From Micromonospora saelicesensis (lineage in GTDB: Bacteria; Actinomycetota; Actinomycetes; Mycobacteriales; Micromonosporaceae): a stretch of 64,000 nucleotides of DNA. The stretch covers positions 1-64,000 of the forward strand of contig NZ_FMCR01000001.1 in NCBI RefSeq assembly GCF_900091575.1, given 5' to 3'. Positions 18,006 through 27,244 of the stretch are shown one piece after another. The notes under the pieces are model-generated. The model was not told the origin of the DNA, ran no database searches, and saw nothing but the letters and a program-made list of their open reading frames with translations. The position numbers and the translations under genes are program-made. Position 1 is the stretch's first letter. Each line of letters begins with the position of its first letter.

Positions 18006-21000
18006 TACCCGTTCTCCTCGCCGCGGCCGTGCCGCTGGTCGTCCTCGTCGGCCCGGTTGAGCCGTTGGCTGATCACCTGAGTGACCCCACTGCGCATGGT
18101 CACGCCATAGAGCGCGTCGGCGATCTCCATCGTCCGCTTCTGGTGCGTGATGACGATCAGCTGACTCTTCTCGCGCAACTGTGCCAGCAACGTGATCAGC
18201 CGGCCCAGGTTGACGTCGTCCAGGGCCGCCTCCACCTCGTCCATGATGTAGAACGGGCTGGGCCGGGCGCGGAAGATCGCCACCAACATGGCCACCGCGG
18301 TCAGCGACCGCTCGCCACCGGAGAGCAGCGACAGTCGCTTGATCTTCTTGCCCGGCGGGCGGGCCTCCACCTCGACGCCGGTGGTGAGCAGGTCGTCCGG
18401 TTCGGTGAGGATCAGCCGTCCCTCGCCGCCGGGAAAGAGCACTGTGAACACCTGCTCGAACTCCCGGGCGGTGTCCTCGAAGGCGCTGGCGAAGACCTCC
18501 AGGATCCGCTCGTCCACGTCCTTGACCACGGTGAGCAGGTCCCGACGGGTGGCCTTGAGGTCCTCCAACTGCTCGGAGAGGAACTTGAAACGCTCCTCCA
18601 GCGCGGCGAACTCCTCCAGCGCGAGTGGGTTGACCTTGCCGAGCAGGGCGAGTTCGCGTTCCGCCTTCGCGGCCCGCTTCTCCTGCACCGGCCGCTCGTA
18701 GCGCACCGGCTCGGGCACCGGCAGACCGTCACGTTCGGCCGCCGCGACGTCGACCTGGGTCGGCGGAACGGGCTGAGTCGGGCCGTACTCGGCGACCAGC
18801 GTCTCCACGTCCAGCCCGAAGTCCTCGGCGGCCTTCGTCTCCAACTGCTCGATGCGCAGCCGCTGCTCCGCCCGGGCCACCTCGTCGCGGTGCACCTGGC
18901 TGGTCAGCCGCTCCAACTCCGCGCCGAGCCGCTTGGCGGCACCGCGTACCTCCTGAAGCTCTGCCTCCCGCGCGGCGCGCTCCAGCGCGACCGCGTCGCG
19001 GTGCTCCTCGGCCGTCGCGATCGAGGTGGTCAGCCGGGTCAGCGCCTCCCGGGCGCCACCAGCGACGGACCGGGCGATGCCCGCGCCCCGGGCGCGGGCG
19101 GCCCGTCGGGCCGCCGCGCGTTCCCGGGCGGCCCGCTCCGCGGTGGCCTGCCGCGCGAGCGAGTCGGCCCGGCCGGCGATCGAGGAGACCCGCTCCTCGG
19201 CGGTACGCACGGCGAGCCGGACCTCCATCTCGTTCTGCCGGGCCTGCGGCACCATGGCCGCCAGTTGATCCCGTTCCTCGGTGGAGGGCTCGGCGTCGAC
19301 CGGCGTCTCCTCGGCCAGCCGTAGCCGCTCCTCCAGCTCGGCGAGCGCGGTGAGGTCCCGTTGCCGGGCGGCCTCGGCGCGGGAGCGGGAGTCGCCGAGT
19401 CGGTCGGTCTCGGCCTTCGCGGAACGGGCCGCCGCGCCCAGCTCGGCCAGCCGGCGAGCGGCGGCGTTGCGGTGGCTCTCCGCCTCGCGCTTCTCGGCGG
19501 CGGCGTGCTGCACGGCCTCCTTGGCGGCCGACACCTCGGCGCGCGCCTCGACCAACTGATCACGCAGCTCCAGGCCAGCGCGTTCGGCGGTGACCCGGTT
19601 GGCGCGGGCCTCCTCGACGGCGGCCTGCACCTCGATGTAGCTGGGGGCCTTGGCCGAACCGCCCGCCGCCGCGTACGCCCCGACCACGTCACCGTCCGGG
19701 GTGACCGCCCGCAGCTCGGGGTTGCTGGCGACCAGCTCGGCAGCGGCGGCGAGATCGTCGACGAGCGCCACGTCCCGCAGGGCCCGGTGCACCGCCGGAC
19801 GCAGCTCGGCGTTGCACTCCACCAGGTCGGGCGCCCACCGGGCGTTGTCCGGCAGCTTCGGGCGCAGCGCGTCGGCGGAGCCGGTCATGCCGGGCCCCGC
19901 CGGGCTGCCCACCAGCAGGCCGGCCCGGCCTGCGTCGGAGATCTTCAACAGCCGCATCGCCTCGACGGCCTCGTCCACCCCGCTGACGGCGACCGCGTCG
20001 GCGAGGCCGCCGAGCGCGGCGGCCAGCGCGGCCTCGTGGCCGGGCGCGACGGTGAGCAACCCGGCGAGGCTGCCGAGCAGGCCGGGCACGTCCCCGGCGC
20101 GGGCGAGCAGCGCCCCGGCACCGTCCTTGCGCCGCAGCCCCAGGGCGAGTGCCTCCTCGCGGGCCTTCCAGGTGGCGGCGTCCTTCTCCGCCGCCCGCTC
20201 GGCGTCGGACAGCGATCGGACGGTGGCCTGGGCGCGTTCCTGCACGGCGACCGCCTCGGCGTGCCGGGCGTCCAGGTCCGCGTTGTCCCGGTCGGCCTCG
20301 GTGGACTGCGCGGCGACCGCGTCCAGGTCGGCCTGCGCCTGCTCGGCGCGGCCCAGCGCGTCGGCGTGCGCGATCGCGAGGCGTTCGATCTCCTCGCCGG
20401 CGCTGGTGGTCCGGGCCCGGGCGGAGTTGACCTGGCCGGTGAGCCGGGCCATCCCCTCCCGCCGGTCGGCGATGGCCTTGGCCGCGGCGACCAGCTCGCG
20501 CTCGGCGGCGGCCAACTGCCGCTCCAACTCCTGGCGGTGCTCGACCGCCTCGGCCAGACGGATCTGGTCATCGGTGAGCGCGCCGCGCAGCTCCTCCTCC
20601 TGCTCGCGGACGCGTTCCGCCTCGGCCTCCAGCTGGTCCGGGTCGCGGCCGGGCCGCTCGTCGTCGCCGGTGGCGCTGAGGTGCCGCAGCCGTTCCCGGG
20701 CCAACTGCTCGATCGAGCGGAAGCGTTCCTGAAGGGCGGAGAGCTTGTACCAGGTGTCCTGGGCGGCGGCGAGCAGCGGCGCGTCCTCCGCGAGGGCGGC
20801 CTCCAACTCGCCGAGCCGGCCCTGCACCTCGGTGTGCTCACCCTCGATCTGCTCGCGCCGCTCGCGCAGCGCGGTCTCGTCGGCGATCTCCCGGTCGAGG
20901 GTGGTCCGCAGGGTGGCCAGGTCGTCGGCGAGCAGCCGCAACCGGGCATCGCGCAGGTTGGCCTGGATGGCGGCGGCGCGCCGGGCCACCTCGGCCTGCC

Positions 21001-21619
21001 GGCCCAGCGGCTTGAGCTGACGACGCAGCTCGGCCGTGAGGTCGGTGAGGCGGTTGAGGTTGGTCTGCATCGCGTCGAGCTTGCGCAGCGCCTTTTCCTT
21101 GCGCTTGCGGTGCTTGAGGACGCCGGCCGCCTCCTCGATGAACGCCCGGCGGTCCTCCGGCTTGGCGTGCAGCATGCCGTCGAGGCGACCCTGCCCGACG
21201 ATGATGTGCATCTCCCGGCCGATGCCGGAGTCGGAGAGCAGCTCCTGGATGTCGAGCAACCGGCAGGAGTTGCCGTTGATCTCGTACTCGCTCTCGCCGG
21301 AGCGGAACATCCGGCGGGTGATGGAGACCTCGGTGTACTCGATCGGCAGCGCGCCGTCGGTGTTGTCGATGGTGAGGGTGACCTCGGCGCGACCCAGCGG
21401 CGCCCGGCCGGCGGTGCCGGCGAAGATGACGTCCTCCATCTTGCCGCCACGGAGGGCCTTGGCGCCCTGTTCGCCGAGGACCCAGGCGATGGCGTCGACG
21501 ACGTTGGACTTGCCGGAGCCGTTCGGGCCCACCACACAGGTGATCCCGGGCTCCAGCTTCAACGTCGTCGCGGAGGCGAAGGACTTGAACCCCTTCACCG
21601 TCAGGCTCTTGAGATACAC
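18005..21619 (-). CDS. smc: Chromosome segregation protein SMC
   Basis: The 1204-residue ATPase forms the arms of condensin with ScpA and ScpB (not in this window) and organises the chromosome. The N-terminal head has Walker A GPNGSGKSN (31-39) and QGRLDGML; long coiled coils flank a hinge at about 500-660 (VPGLLGSLAGLL onward). The C-terminal head has the ABC signature LLSGGERSLTAVA and Walker B FYIMDEVEAALDD. Length matches the family. The start is GTG at 21619 with GAGGAT about 8 bases upstream. The HAD gene is coupled at its 3' end. Confidence 0.98.
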   Translation of the reverse strand: MYLKSLTVKGFKSFASATTLKLEPGITCVVGPNGSGKSNVVDAIAWVLGEQGAKALRGGKMEDVIFAGTAGRAPLGRAEVTLTIDNTDGALPIEYTEVSITRRMFRSGESEYEINGNSCRLLDIQELLSDSGIGREMHIIVGQGRLDGMLHAKPEDRRAFIEEAAGVLKHRKRKEKALRKLDAMQTNLNRLTDLTAELRRQLKPLGRQAEVARRAAAIQANLRDARLRLLADDLATLRTTLDREIADETALRERREQIEGEHTEVQGRLGELEAALAEDAPLLAAAQDTWYKLSALQERFRSIEQLARERLRHLSATGDDERPGRDPDQLEAEAERVREQEEELRGALTDDQIRLAEAVEHRQELERQLAAAERELVAAAKAIADRREGMARLTGQVNSARARTTSAGEEIERLAIAHADALGRAEQAQADLDAVAAQSTEADRDNADLDARHAEAVAVQERAQATVRSLSDAERAAEKDAATWKAREEALALGLRRKDGAGALLARAGDVPGLLGSLAGLLTVAPGHEAALAAALGGLADAVAVSGVDEAVEAMRLLKISDAGRAGLLVGSPAGPGMTGSADALRPKLPDNARWAPDLVECNAELRPAVHRALRDVALVDDLAAAAELVASNPELRAVTPDGDVVGAYAAAGGSAKAPSYIEVQAAVEEARANRVTAERAGLELRDQLVEARAEVSAAKEAVQHAAAEKREAESHRNAAARRLAELGAAARSAKAETDRLGDSRSRAEAARQRDLTALAELEERLRLAEETPVDAEPSTEERDQLAAMVPQARQNEMEVRLAVRTAEERVSSIAGRADSLARQATAERAARERAAARRAARARGAGIARSVAGGAREALTRLTTSIATAEEHRDAVALERAAREAELQEVRGAAKRLGAELERLTSQVHRDEVARAEQRLRIEQLETKAAEDFGLDVETLVAEYGPTQPVPPTQVDVAAAERDGLPVPEPVRYERPVQEKRAAKAERELALLGKVNPLALEEFAALEERFKFLSEQLEDLKATRRDLLTVVKDVDERILEVFASAFEDTAREFEQVFTVLFPGGEGRLILTEPDDLLTTGVEVEARPPGKKIKRLSLLSGGERSLTAVAMLVAIFRARPSPFYIMDEVEAALDDVNLGRLITLLAQLREKSQLIVITHQKRTMEIADALYGVTMRSGVTQVISQRLNRADEDDQRHGRGEENG

Positions 21620-21967
21620 CTACTCGATCCTCGTCCGGTGGCCGCCGTACCGTCGCCGGCTGTGGGGACCTGGGTGAACTCGCAGACTAACCCGGCGGTG
21701 GGAGCGGCCCGGCACGCGACCCGCCCCGCGTCGTGTCGACGGTGGGCGCGCTGTTGTTCCGGAGATCGCGAGAAAGGCAAGCGCCTTTCATGATCGGCTT
21801 ATCCGCCGACGCGCTTTTCGGTAACTGTGCGGCGCGCTTCCCGCACGATCGGCCGCAAGATCATGAATCGTCGGCATCGAAAAGGTCCCGGACAGTGTTA
21901 CGCGCCGGCACAGAGGTGTCGGCGCGTATTTTTGCGGTGGTGCGATTCAGTTTTTACGACCTGAAGA
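21620..21967. other. Structured, relatively AT-rich intergenic region upstream of smc
   Basis: This 348-base gap between the coiled-coil gene and smc holds several hairpins: GAAAGGC-AAGC-GCCTTTC (21772-21789), the inverted pair TTCATGATC (21787-21795) and GATCATGAA (21859-21867), a strong stem with T-tract (21901-21933) and GACCTGA-AGA-TCAGGTC (21958-21974) overlapping the coiled-coil stop codon. It must also contain the smc promoter. No ORF with a convincing start is seen. Confidence 0.6.
21901..21933 (+). terminator. Intrinsic-type hairpin with T-tract on the plus strand
   Basis: CGCGCCGGCAC (21901-21911) pairs with GTGTCGGCGCG around a four-base loop and is followed by TATTTTTG. The T-tract is on the plus strand although both flanking genes are on the minus strand, so it may end an antisense or small RNA transcript. 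Confidence 0.5.
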
Positions 21968-22162
21968 TCAGGTCAGCGCCGGCTCGGCCAGACGGAGCAG
22001 ATCGTCCGCCTCCGCCGCAGCCGCCGCGAGCCGATCATTGTCGGCACGCAGACGCGTGATCTCGAACTCCAGTGCCTGAACCCTGGAACGCAGTCGGGTG
22101 ACCTCGTCGAGCAGACGCCGGTCGGGCGCTGCACCTACGTGGCCGTAGAGGGCCTTCGCCAT
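21968..22162 (-). CDS. Small conserved-type coiled-coil protein
   Basis: The 64-residue protein starts MAKALYGHVG and is mostly one amphipathic heptad helix (LLDEVTRLRSRVQALEFEIT onward), rich in Leu, Arg and Glu at coiled-coil positions. AAGGAG lies 6 bases before ATG at 22162, an excellent ribosome site that fixes the start. I recall similar short proteins in other actinobacteria but know no function. A scaffold or partner role is only a guess. A TTGACG / TATATA-like promoter is seen at 22274-22306. Confidence 0.8.
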   Translation of the reverse strand: MAKALYGHVGAAPDRRLLDEVTRLRSRVQALEFEITRLRADNDRLAAAAAEADDLLRLAEPALT

Positions 22163-22273
22163 GCTGACTCCTTGATATGCGCTGCCGGAAAGGCCGGCCA
22201 ACGCGCGCCCAATTCATACGCGGCTGTCATTCCAGGCTGTATCTGGGCATGACCGGGCGCGACTGGCGACACC

Positions 22274-22306
22274 TATATATTGAGCCGCAAACCCCTCCTT
22301 CGTCAA
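22274..22306 (-). promoter_or_regulatory. Candidate promoter of the small coiled-coil gene
   Basis: On the minus strand TTGACG (22306-22301) is followed downstream by the AT-rich run CAATATATAGG, which can serve as a -10 region although the spacing for TATATA is long. It lies about 110 bases before the start codon. The rest of 22163-22469 shows no further clear feature. Confidence 0.35.
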
Positions 22307-22469
22307 GTTCTCGCAGGCCGTAGATCATCTCCACGTCGACCTGTCCACTTGTCGGGGGGGCTGCCGCAAGGCACGGACACTCTCTGTCCGGACGCCTTTA
22401 CTGTACGCCCGGATCTGCGGAAGTCCGCACCCTGGCGTCCGACTTCCCCTTAACTCTTTCTTAGCCACG

Positions 22470-22499
22470 TTGCCGCAGGTCGTTGGCGCGCCGTAGCGT
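22470..22499 (+). promoter_or_regulatory. Candidate promoter of the CAP-domain gene
   Basis: TTGCCG (22470-22475) and TAGCGT (22494-22499) are separated by 18 bases, resembling a SigA-type promoter with a TAnnnT -10. The start codon is at 22536. Confidence 0.45.
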
Positions 22500-22535
22500 C
22501 ACCCCGGCCCGCAACCGACCCCTGGAGGCATAGGC

Positions 22536-23699
22536 GTGTACGGCTGGACCGATCCGATGGACCCGAACGGCGCCCCCCGGCGCGCCGAGGGACCGACCGA
22601 CGAGCCGGCCTGGCTGCACGACCGCCCGGAGCCCCGCTCGGCCTACCTCTTCGGCGACGAGCCCGGTCAGTCGGGCGACGAGTGGCACCGGGAACAGCCC
22701 ACCGAGGGCCGGCAACCGGACCCGGCGATCCCCGCCGAGGCGACCGACGCCCGCACCGCGGCCTGGGGTGCCTACCAGCCGGACAGCGAGACCGACGGCT
22801 GGGGCGACAGCCGCCCGGCCCAGGACACCACCGGCGGACGGCGCGCCGAGGCGCCCGGCGGCTGGCACACCGACACCGACCCGGAGAGCACCGACGGCTG
22901 GCACGGCGCAGCCGAGACCGGCCGGCCCGGCGAGGGACGACACCGCTCCCCACGCCGCTGGCGCCGGCCGCTGATGATCGGAGGCGCCGCCGCGGCTGCC
23001 ACCCTCGTGGTGAGCTTCGGCGTCGGCGCGCTCACCCTGCCCGGCGGTGACGACGGGACCGCGCAGCCGACGGCCGTCGACGACTCCTTCGCCGCGTCGG
23101 CCGCGCCGACCGGAGAGCCGGCGCTGGACACCCTCGCCGCAACCTCCCCGTCGACCATCCCCAGCCCGGCGTCTCCGAGCCCATCGCCGACCAAGGTCGT
23201 CAAGCCCACGCCGGCGACGTCACGGAGCACCGCCGCGTCGCGCCGCAGCGTCGAGCGCAGCGCCGCGCCGAGCAACACCGGCAGCTCCACCGGTTCCAAC
23301 GGCTCCAGCGGCTCCGTCAGTGCCCAGGCGCGCGAGGTGGTGGACCTGGTCAACGCCGAGCGGGCCAAGGCCGGCTGCAAGGCGCTGAGCATCGACGACA
23401 AGCTGATGACGGCCGCCCAGCGGCACAGCCAGGATCAGGCCGACCACCAGAACATGTCGCACACCGGCAGCGACGGCAGCAACGCCGGCACCCGGCTGGA
23501 CCGGGTCGGCTACACCTGGCGCACGTACGGCGAGAACGTGGCCTGGAACCAGAAGACCCCCGCCGCGGTGATGGATGCCTGGATGAACAGCTCCGGCCAC
23601 CGGGCCAACATCCTGAACTGCGCGTTCACCGAGATCGGCGTCGGCATCGCCAACAGCAACGGACCGTACTGGACGCAGGTCTTCGCGGCGCCGCGCTGA
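22536..23699 (+). CDS. Membrane-anchored CAP/SCP-domain protein
   Basis: The 387-residue protein has an acidic, Pro-rich cytoplasmic region (1-140) with recurring DGW/GGW motifs, a basic stop (RRWRRP), one transmembrane helix (146-167), a Ser/Thr/Pro-rich wall-spanning linker (about 180-260) and a C-terminal CAP domain (265-385). The CAP signature histidines and glutamate are present (His297, His309, Glu333 in YGENVAW, His355 in SSGHRANIL), and two cysteines (281, 362) could form a disulfide. Bacterial CAP proteins are exported and of largely unknown function. GTG at 22536 has GGAGG upstream; it stands alone. Confidence 0.9.
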   Translation: MYGWTDPMDPNGAPRRAEGPTDEPAWLHDRPEPRSAYLFGDEPGQSGDEWHREQPTEGRQPDPAIPAEATDARTAAWGAYQPDSETDGWGDSRPAQDTTGGRRAEAPGGWHTDTDPESTDGWHGAAETGRPGEGRHRSPRRWRRPLMIGGAAAAATLVVSFGVGALTLPGGDDGTAQPTAVDDSFAASAAPTGEPALDTLAATSPSTIPSPASPSPSPTKVVKPTPATSRSTAASRRSVERSAAPSNTGSSTGSNGSSGSVSAQAREVVDLVNAERAKAGCKALSIDDKLMTAAQRHSQDQADHQNMSHTGSDGSNAGTRLDRVGYTWRTYGENVAWNQKTPAAVMDAWMNSSGHRANILNCAFTEIGVGIANSNGPYWTQVFAAPR

Positions 23700-23815
23700 C
23701 CGCGCGTCGTTCCCGCCCCCGCGCTCGTTGACCCGGTGAGGTACGTCGGGCCGGAGCGTGGGGGCCGCGTACCGGTGCGGGCGGCGACCGGCCGTCCGGG
23801 ACCCGGGAGCTGCCG

Positions 23816-24658
23816 ATGCGGATCCGGCCGCGGCGACGCGTCGCCGTACGCCCACTGCGCCGCGTCCTGTCCGCCAGCGTCGCTCTCGTGCTCCTGGTGC
23901 CGGCGTACGGGTGCCGGCCCGCACTGACCCCGCCCGGCGCGCCCACCGCGTGGCCGGCGGAACAGGCCCGGCACTGGCAGTGGCAGTGGCAGCTCAGCGG
24001 CCCGCTCGACCCGGCGGTGGACGCACATGTCTTCCTCCTCGACCCGGTGGCCACCACCGCCGCACAGACCGCCGAACTGCGCTCCCGGGACCGCCGGTTG
24101 ATCTGCCAGGTGAACGTGGGATCGGTCGGCTCCGACGACCCGGACGCCAGCCGGTTCCCGGAGGTCGTCCGGGGCGCGGCCGGGCGTCGACCCGACAGCC
24201 GGTGGCTGGACGTCCGGAGTTGGGACGCGCTCCGGCCGGTGCTGGCCGACCGGTTCCGGCTCTGCCGGGGCAAGGGCTTCGGCGCGGTGGCGCTCTTCGA
24301 CTCAGACGGGTACGCGGCGCGCACCGGCTTTCCGCTCGACTTCGACGACCAACTGCTGTTCAACCGCCGGCTCGCCGAGTTGGCCCGCTCGCTGAGCCTT
24401 TCCCCGGGGCTGGTCAACGACGTGCCGCAGCTCGCCGCGCTGGCCCCGGACTTCGACTTCGCGGTCAACGAGGAGTGCGTCCGGCTGGCCCAGTGCGCCA
24501 AACTGCTGCCGTTCAGCGACGCCGGCAAGCCGGTCTTCCACGTGGAGTACACCGGCTCGACCGACGACTTCTGTGTCACCACCGTCGGCTACGGCTTCGC
24601 GTCGATCCGCAAGGACCGCACGCTGGACGCCTCCCGGGAACCCTGCCCACTCCCCTGA
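23816..24658 (+). CDS. GH114-like (endo-alpha-1,4-polygalactosaminidase family) lipoprotein
   Basis: The 280-residue protein has a signal peptide with a twin-Arg-rich N-region and a lipobox-like VPAYGC (Cys33). The mature part resembles the GH114/TM1410-type barrel: WQWQWQLSGPLD, ICQVNVGSVGSDD, WLDVRSWDALRP, GFGAVALFDSDGY and the late VNEEC and HVEYTG segments with acidic residues. Family members cleave alpha-1,4-galactosamine polymers of biofilm matrices; the substrate here is unproven. It follows the CAP gene by 116 bases and ends in front of a strong palindrome shared with a convergent gene. Confidence 0.82.
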   Translation: MRIRPRRRVAVRPLRRVLSASVALVLLVPAYGCRPALTPPGAPTAWPAEQARHWQWQWQLSGPLDPAVDAHVFLLDPVATTAAQTAELRSRDRRLICQVNVGSVGSDDPDASRFPEVVRGAAGRRPDSRWLDVRSWDALRPVLADRFRLCRGKGFGAVALFDSDGYAARTGFPLDFDDQLLFNRRLAELARSLSLSPGLVNDVPQLAALAPDFDFAVNEECVRLAQCAKLLPFSDAGKPVFHVEYTGSTDDFCVTTVGYGFASIRKDRTLDASREPCPLP

Positions 24659-24660
24659 CC

Positions 24661-24804
24661 CACACCGCCCCGCCCCGCCCCGCCCCGCCCCGCGATCTTG
24701 CACTTTCGATCGCCGTTTTGCCGGGTTGGCCCGCTTTTGTCGCGACAGAAACTGCAAGATCGGCGGGGCGGGACGGGGACGGGGCGGGGCGGGCGGGGCG
24801 GTGG
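24661..24804. repeat. Dispersed palindrome GCGATCTTGCA...TGCAAGATCG with C-rich/G-rich flanks (element E2)
   Basis: The core 24692-24764 has perfect 10-base ends CGATCTTGCA / TGCAAGATCG. Outside these the left flank is (CCCCG)n and the right flank (GGGGC)n, so the whole intergenic region can fold back over about 40 base pairs. The inner sequence ACTTTCG...TCGCGACA...GAAACT recurs in E3 and E4. It separates convergent genes and could terminate both. Confidence 0.85.
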
Positions 24805-27024
24805 TTAGGGGACCGGGACCAACTCTGGGGCGGGGGCGGGCGGGTCGGTGGGCGCGGGTGCCGGGCGGGGGCGCAGGAAGCGCGGGGCCCACCAGTTGGC
24901 GTCACCCAGCATGGTCATCAACGCCGGCAGCACCACCCCCCGGATGATGGTGGCGTCCAGCAGGATCGCCGCCGCCAGACCGATGCCGAGCTGCTTCATG
25001 TCGATGGTGCTCAGCGTGGCGAAGATCGAGAAGACCCCGACCATCACGATGGCCGCGCTGGTCACCACCCCGGCCGACGAGGTGATCCCGTACGACACGG
25101 CGTCGCGGTTGGGCAGGCCGGACCGGACGCCCTCGCGGATCCGACTGACCACGAAGACGTGGTAGTCCATCGAGAGGCCGAACAGCACCACGAAGAGGAA
25201 CAGCGGTAGCCAGGACACGATCGCGCCCATCGACGTGAAGCCGAGCAGTCCCTGCGCCCACTCGCCCTGGAAGATCAGCACCAGCAGGCCGTACGCGGCA
25301 CCGGCGGAGAGCAGGTTCAGCGCGATCGAGCTTGCCGCGATCACCACCGACCGGAAGGTGAACGTCATGACCAGGAAGGTCAGCACCAGCACGAAGCCCA
25401 TGACCAACGGCAACTTGTCCCGGACGTGCTGGGCGTAGTCCTCACTGTCGGCGACGCTCCCGCCCACCGCGTACTCGATGCCGGGAATGCCGCGCAGTTC
25501 GGCCGGGACCAGGTCCCCGCGCAGCTTCTCCAACGACTGCACCGACCGGTCGTCCCGACTGGCGTACGGGGTGGGGACGTCCAGCACCGAGACCCGCCGG
25601 TCGGCCGACACCTCGACCTTCGGGCCGTCCGCCTCGGCCGGGGCGAACAGCGGATCGCCGGCCGCACGGGTGGACAGGCCGGTGAGGGCGGCGCGTACCC
25701 GGTCGGCCTGGTCGGCGGGCGCCCGGACGGCCACCACGTGATTGGTGCCGGCGCTCGGGAAGGCGGCGGTGAGCCGGTCGTACGCCTGCATTGCCGGAGT
25801 CGTGCGGGGCAGGTCCTCCATGCCGGGGAACTTCAGCTTCATGCCGAGCGCCGGCGCGGCCAGCGCGAGCAGCAGCCCGACCGAGATGACAAGCGTCGCC
25901 ACCGGCGCGCGCAGCGCGGGCCGGAGCACCGCCGGCCACAGCCGGGGCGCGCGGGGCTCGCCGTGCCGGCCGGTACGCGGCGCGGTCAGTCGCCAGAGCA
26001 GCGGTACCCGGGGCCGGTCCACCCAACGGCCGAGCCGGGCCAGCAGGGCGGGCAGGACGGTCAGTGAACCGGTCACCGCGACGGCCACCACGAGGATCGA
26101 GCCGATGGCGAGGGACGAGAAGACCACGTCGCCGGCGAGCAGCAGCCCGGCCATCGAGATGATCACCGCGAAGCCGGAGACCACCACCGCGTGCCCGGAG
26201 GTCTCCGCGGCGATCTCCACCGCGTCCAGACCGGACCGGCCCTTGGCGCGTTCCTCCCGCTCCCGACGGATGTAGAACAGCGAGTAGTCGACGCCGACCG
26301 CCATGCCGATCAGCAGGATCACCGGTGCCGTGGTGTCGGTGGCCGGCACCAGGTGCGAGGCGAGAGTGGACAGACCCATCGCGGCGGCCACCGAGGAGAG
26401 TGCCAGCAGCACCGGCACGCTCGCCGCGATCAGCGCGCCGAACGCGATGATCAGGATCGCCAGGGTGACCGGCAGACTGAGCAGCTCGGCGCGCTTGAAG
26501 TCCTTGCCCAGGGTGTCGTCGAGGGCCTGGCCGATCGACGGTCCGCCGACCTGCTCGACGCGCAGCCCGGGGTACGCGTCCTGCACGGAGGCGGTGGCGT
26601 CGCGCAACGGCTGCACCCGATCCGAGGCCGTCTCCGGGTCACCCGACATGGTGATCGGCAGCAGCAGCGCCGAGCCGTCCCGCGCGGTGACCGGCTGGCC
26701 CACCCCGGCCACCCCGGTGACCGTACGCAGCCGGGCCGCCGCGTCGTCGGCCGCCGACTTCGCCGCGGCCTGGTCCAACGCGCCGCCGCGGGAGGTGATG
26801 AGGACGTTGTCCACGGCCGGGTCGTCGAAGTCACCGGCGTCCACGATGAGGCTGGCCCGCCCCGCCTCGCCGATCGCCTGGTCACCGCTGGTGGCCTCGT
26901 TGAGTCCGGCGGCGCTGCCGCCCACGAAGCACACCGCCACGAACACGGCCCACAGTGCGATCGCCCGCCACGGGTGCTCGGCGCTCCACCGCGCCAGCCG
27001 CACCGTCACCGGTCTTCTGCCCAT
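24805..27024 (-). CDS. MMPL (RND-superfamily) transporter
   Basis: The 739-residue membrane protein has the duplicated MMPL plan: one helix (about 17-38), an extracellular domain, five helices with VGVDYSLFYIRREREER, then a repeat of the pattern from about residue 375 with VLFGLSMDYHVFVVSRIREG. Such proteins export lipids or act on small molecules using the proton gradient. The conserved Asp-Tyr pairs in both halves mark proton relay positions. ATG at 27024 with AGGGGGA 6 bases upstream is preferred over GTG at 27042. No lipid or polyketide genes are adjacent to hint at cargo. Confidence 0.92.
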   Translation of the reverse strand: MGRRPVTVRLARWSAEHPWRAIALWAVFVAVCFVGGSAAGLNEATSGDQAIGEAGRASLIVDAGDFDDPAVDNVLITSRGGALDQAAAKSAADDAAARLRTVTGVAGVGQPVTARDGSALLLPITMSGDPETASDRVQPLRDATASVQDAYPGLRVEQVGGPSIGQALDDTLGKDFKRAELLSLPVTLAILIIAFGALIAASVPVLLALSSVAAAMGLSTLASHLVPATDTTAPVILLIGMAVGVDYSLFYIRREREERAKGRSGLDAVEIAAETSGHAVVVSGFAVIISMAGLLLAGDVVFSSLAIGSILVVAVAVTGSLTVLPALLARLGRWVDRPRVPLLWRLTAPRTGRHGEPRAPRLWPAVLRPALRAPVATLVISVGLLLALAAPALGMKLKFPGMEDLPRTTPAMQAYDRLTAAFPSAGTNHVVAVRAPADQADRVRAALTGLSTRAAGDPLFAPAEADGPKVEVSADRRVSVLDVPTPYASRDDRSVQSLEKLRGDLVPAELRGIPGIEYAVGGSVADSEDYAQHVRDKLPLVMGFVLVLTFLVMTFTFRSVVIAASSIALNLLSAGAAYGLLVLIFQGEWAQGLLGFTSMGAIVSWLPLFLFVVLFGLSMDYHVFVVSRIREGVRSGLPNRDAVSYGITSSAGVVTSAAIVMVGVFSIFATLSTIDMKQLGIGLAAAILLDATIIRGVVLPALMTMLGDANWWAPRFLRPRPAPAPTDPPAPAPELVPVP

Positions 27025-27244
27025 CTCGGGTCCCCCTGTCACGTCAACCCCCTGTCAACGGTGCTGACGCTAGGTGCGTGACGAGGCGGTCACATCGGGG
27101 ATCGACCCGGGCCCACCCTGGAACCAGCCGACCGGGTGCGGGGGTGCGTTCGCCGGGGATCGAACCGCGATCCGGACGTACACCGGGGTCCACCCCGGAG
27201 CGACCCACCGCGACCCGCCGGCATCGCCCCGAGCCGGCTCCGGG

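Noticed and set aside
22300..22535. c-di-AMP (ydaO-type) riboswitch upstream of the CAP-domain gene
   Set aside because: Checked because such switches precede wall-related genes in actinobacteria, but the characteristic conserved segments are not present.
24805..27024. MMPL protein as part of a lipid virulence or polyketide cluster
   Set aside because: No polyketide synthase, acyl-AMP ligase or lipid modification genes lie in the neighbourhood.
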